From Amorphochlora amoebiformis (taxonomy: Eukaryota; Cercozoa; Chlorarachniophyceae): a DNA stretch of 64,000 nt. The position numbers were made by a program, and so were the translations under genes. Of this stretch, positions 39,537 to 64,000 are shown in pieces. The notes below the pieces were generated by a model. It was given only the letters and a program-made list of their open reading frames with translations, had not been told where the DNA came from and made no database searches. Numbering within the stretch: position 1 is the stretch's first letter; each line of letters opens with the position of its first letter. The stretch covers positions 558,001 to 622,000 of the forward strand of contig BAAHQB010000013.1 of the NCBI GenBank assembly GCA_054601695.1. Reading direction: 5' to 3'.

Positions 39537-40326
39537 TGTGTTTGTAAATGCTCAAACTTTGGAGGTATTCGGATGGGATTAAGAGCGTGCCAAAATACAC
39601 AATGTATTACACATTGGTCTAGAAAGACTGGGTTATATGTAAAGTGTATCAAGAGGGCATTGAAACGTTATTCGACGTATTTACGTTGAGTATTAAGAGT
39701 CTACTTTGGATTCTTACCGACTTGCATGAAAGGTTTATTTCAAAGGGATAGAGAGTGTGTAAATATGTACACAGGGTGCGAAAAGTAGGTCGGATACGTG
39801 ATAGGCATAATAGGACTTTTAGAATTCCAATGTAAACGTTTTCACGGTATGATACGAGCAGATTCCCGATTGTTTTGCATACCACTAGCCACATATCCAT
39901 TGAGCTTTCAGTCGATTCCTCTAGTTCTTTGTAACTTCAGCGTGCTGTTTGCTTCCTATTCGGCAAGAATAATTTATTCAAATCAGAAGGTCGACAGAGT
40001 CCGGATCCCCACCGAGATGTCAGTGTTTCTGACAACACGAGTGCTATCTTACCTTTCCAGCACCTGGGGGGGTGAAAGCAAAGGGATATTTGCCAGAAGG
40101 ATCTTGTGCAGTATATAAACGAAGCATAAGACGCGTGGTTTTAGGGGTTAGGTTACGACTCTTTTCAGGCTTCAAGGGAGATTCACGACGTTGAAGCTCC
40201 AAGCGCGGCCACTGCCACCATTTCGATTTCAAAAATCCAGACACGTGTTAATCATGAGGCACGTGTAAGGACACGTGTCTTAGTTGTATTACCGTGATTT
40301 TGCGCTGTATCAATTCCCACTTGACA
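39456..40326. promoter_or_regulatory. Divergent intergenic region between the HTH-finger gene and the membrane-protein gene
   Basis: About 870 bp, unique except for a (CA)n-(TA)n-(TG)n block at 39460-39537. It probably contains the 5' end of the minus gene (a candidate first exon around 39569-39630 reads QCVIHCVFWHALNPIRIPPK but its phase does not join) and both promoters. Open frame 39798-40118 has no motif. Confidence 0.35.
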
Positions 40327-50297
<9,971 letters not shown>

Positions 50298-50990
50298 ATA
50301 GCCCGCGAACGACCTTCATCGGGTCATAATTTTGTCTTAATGCCAGCTTCGATACTGACACCGACAAGCACACCAAATTCACAATTAATAATTCTAGATA
50401 TTCAACGCACCGAGTCAGACGCGTACTCTGGAAAATGAATTTAATATGTATTTACCAATTATTTATTACTTGTAGTACTCATCGTTGAACGGTACCATAC
50501 GGCATACAAAATGTTCTTCCACATGGAGTAACTAGTTACTTAGGTTAATTACAAGAATCAGTAAATACTACTCTTGTACTTAGTTCTAGTAGTCATCATG
50601 CCATGATAAATAAGTCTTGTCATAATTGTTCTCTGGATCATAAGCAATGCATGCTAGCACCTAGAGCACCAAGGTTTAGATAATTATCAAGTGGCTCGAC
50701 TATGCCGTCTAGAAGTTATTATTAGCTATTTACACTAGTCTTAAGAGTCGTGCATGCTAAAAATGATTTAATTATTCATAGTAATTTAACCATGATATAA
50801 CCCAGATTCATGCGAAGCCTCACACTATGGTATCTTATAGCCGCTTTGTCTACTCTATATAATATATAGCAAATATCCAGACTACCATAAGCAAGTAACC
50901 TGAGTCTAGACAGCGAGTACCAGCACACTGATCTAACCAACCAGCGGCGTTTTAAAAGCTAATCTGGCCGAGATTTTAGCTAGATTTAGC
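50298..50990. other. Convergent 3' intergenic region, unique DNA
   Basis: About 690 bp of non-repetitive DNA between the stop of the plus membrane-protein gene (50295-50297) and the stop of the minus extracellular-protein gene (50991-50993). It should hold both polyadenylation sites. It contains many CTAG/ACTAGT-like words but no motif I can assign. Confidence 0.5.
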
Positions 50991-63934
<12,944 letters not shown>

Positions 63935-63937
63935 CTG

Positions 63938-63968
<31 letters not shown>

Positions 63969-64000
63969 AATATATATATATATATATTATATATACATAT

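Overview
The window is nuclear DNA from a eukaryote, most likely a microbial one. The genes are split by many GT-AG introns, the proteins belong to eukaryotic families, the interstitial repeats are of the TTAGGG/CCCTAA type, and TAA, TAG and TGA all act as stops. I could not place the organism further. A very large share of the window is (TA)n microsatellite. Almost all apparent long open frames are repeat translation (YIYI, ER or SL strings). The real genes are short exon islands between TA tracts, and I rebuilt them by hand from splice sites, reading phase and family motifs.

Layout, left to right. 1-1249 (-): first five exons of a UDP-glucose 6-dehydrogenase-like enzyme, running off the left edge. 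3193-6238 (-): a six-finger C2H2 protein in eight exons. 6745-16551 (+): a TAPT1/DUF747 membrane protein in at least sixteen exons, divergent from the finger gene across about 500 bp. 17838-22262 (-): a gene resembling UPF0739 (human C1orf74). 25644-26633 (+): a protein with two S1 domains and an apparent double frame change. 30204-39455 (-): a protein with a helix-turn-helix-like segment and a C-terminal RanBP2-type zinc finger, in fourteen exons. 40327-50297 (+): a membrane protein with a signal peptide. 50991-63934 (-): at least 29 exons of a large extracellular, Pro- and Ser/Thr-rich, single-pass membrane protein that continues past the right edge.

The outstanding feature is a recurring architecture. 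The introns hold truncated copies of one edge of the neighbouring exon: the acceptor plus exon start, or exon end plus donor. Each copy is separated from the next by (TA)n. I see it in most of the multi-exon genes, up to about eleven copies per exon, and one exon has its two halves amplified on opposite sides.

Other notable structures are two oppositely oriented arrays of one 25-bp telomere-like minisatellite, a short conserved cassette found three times inside CCCTAA/TTAGGG arrays, and kilobase GA/CT tracts acting as introns. There is no sign of a prokaryotic operon, CRISPR array, rRNA gene or intact transposon.
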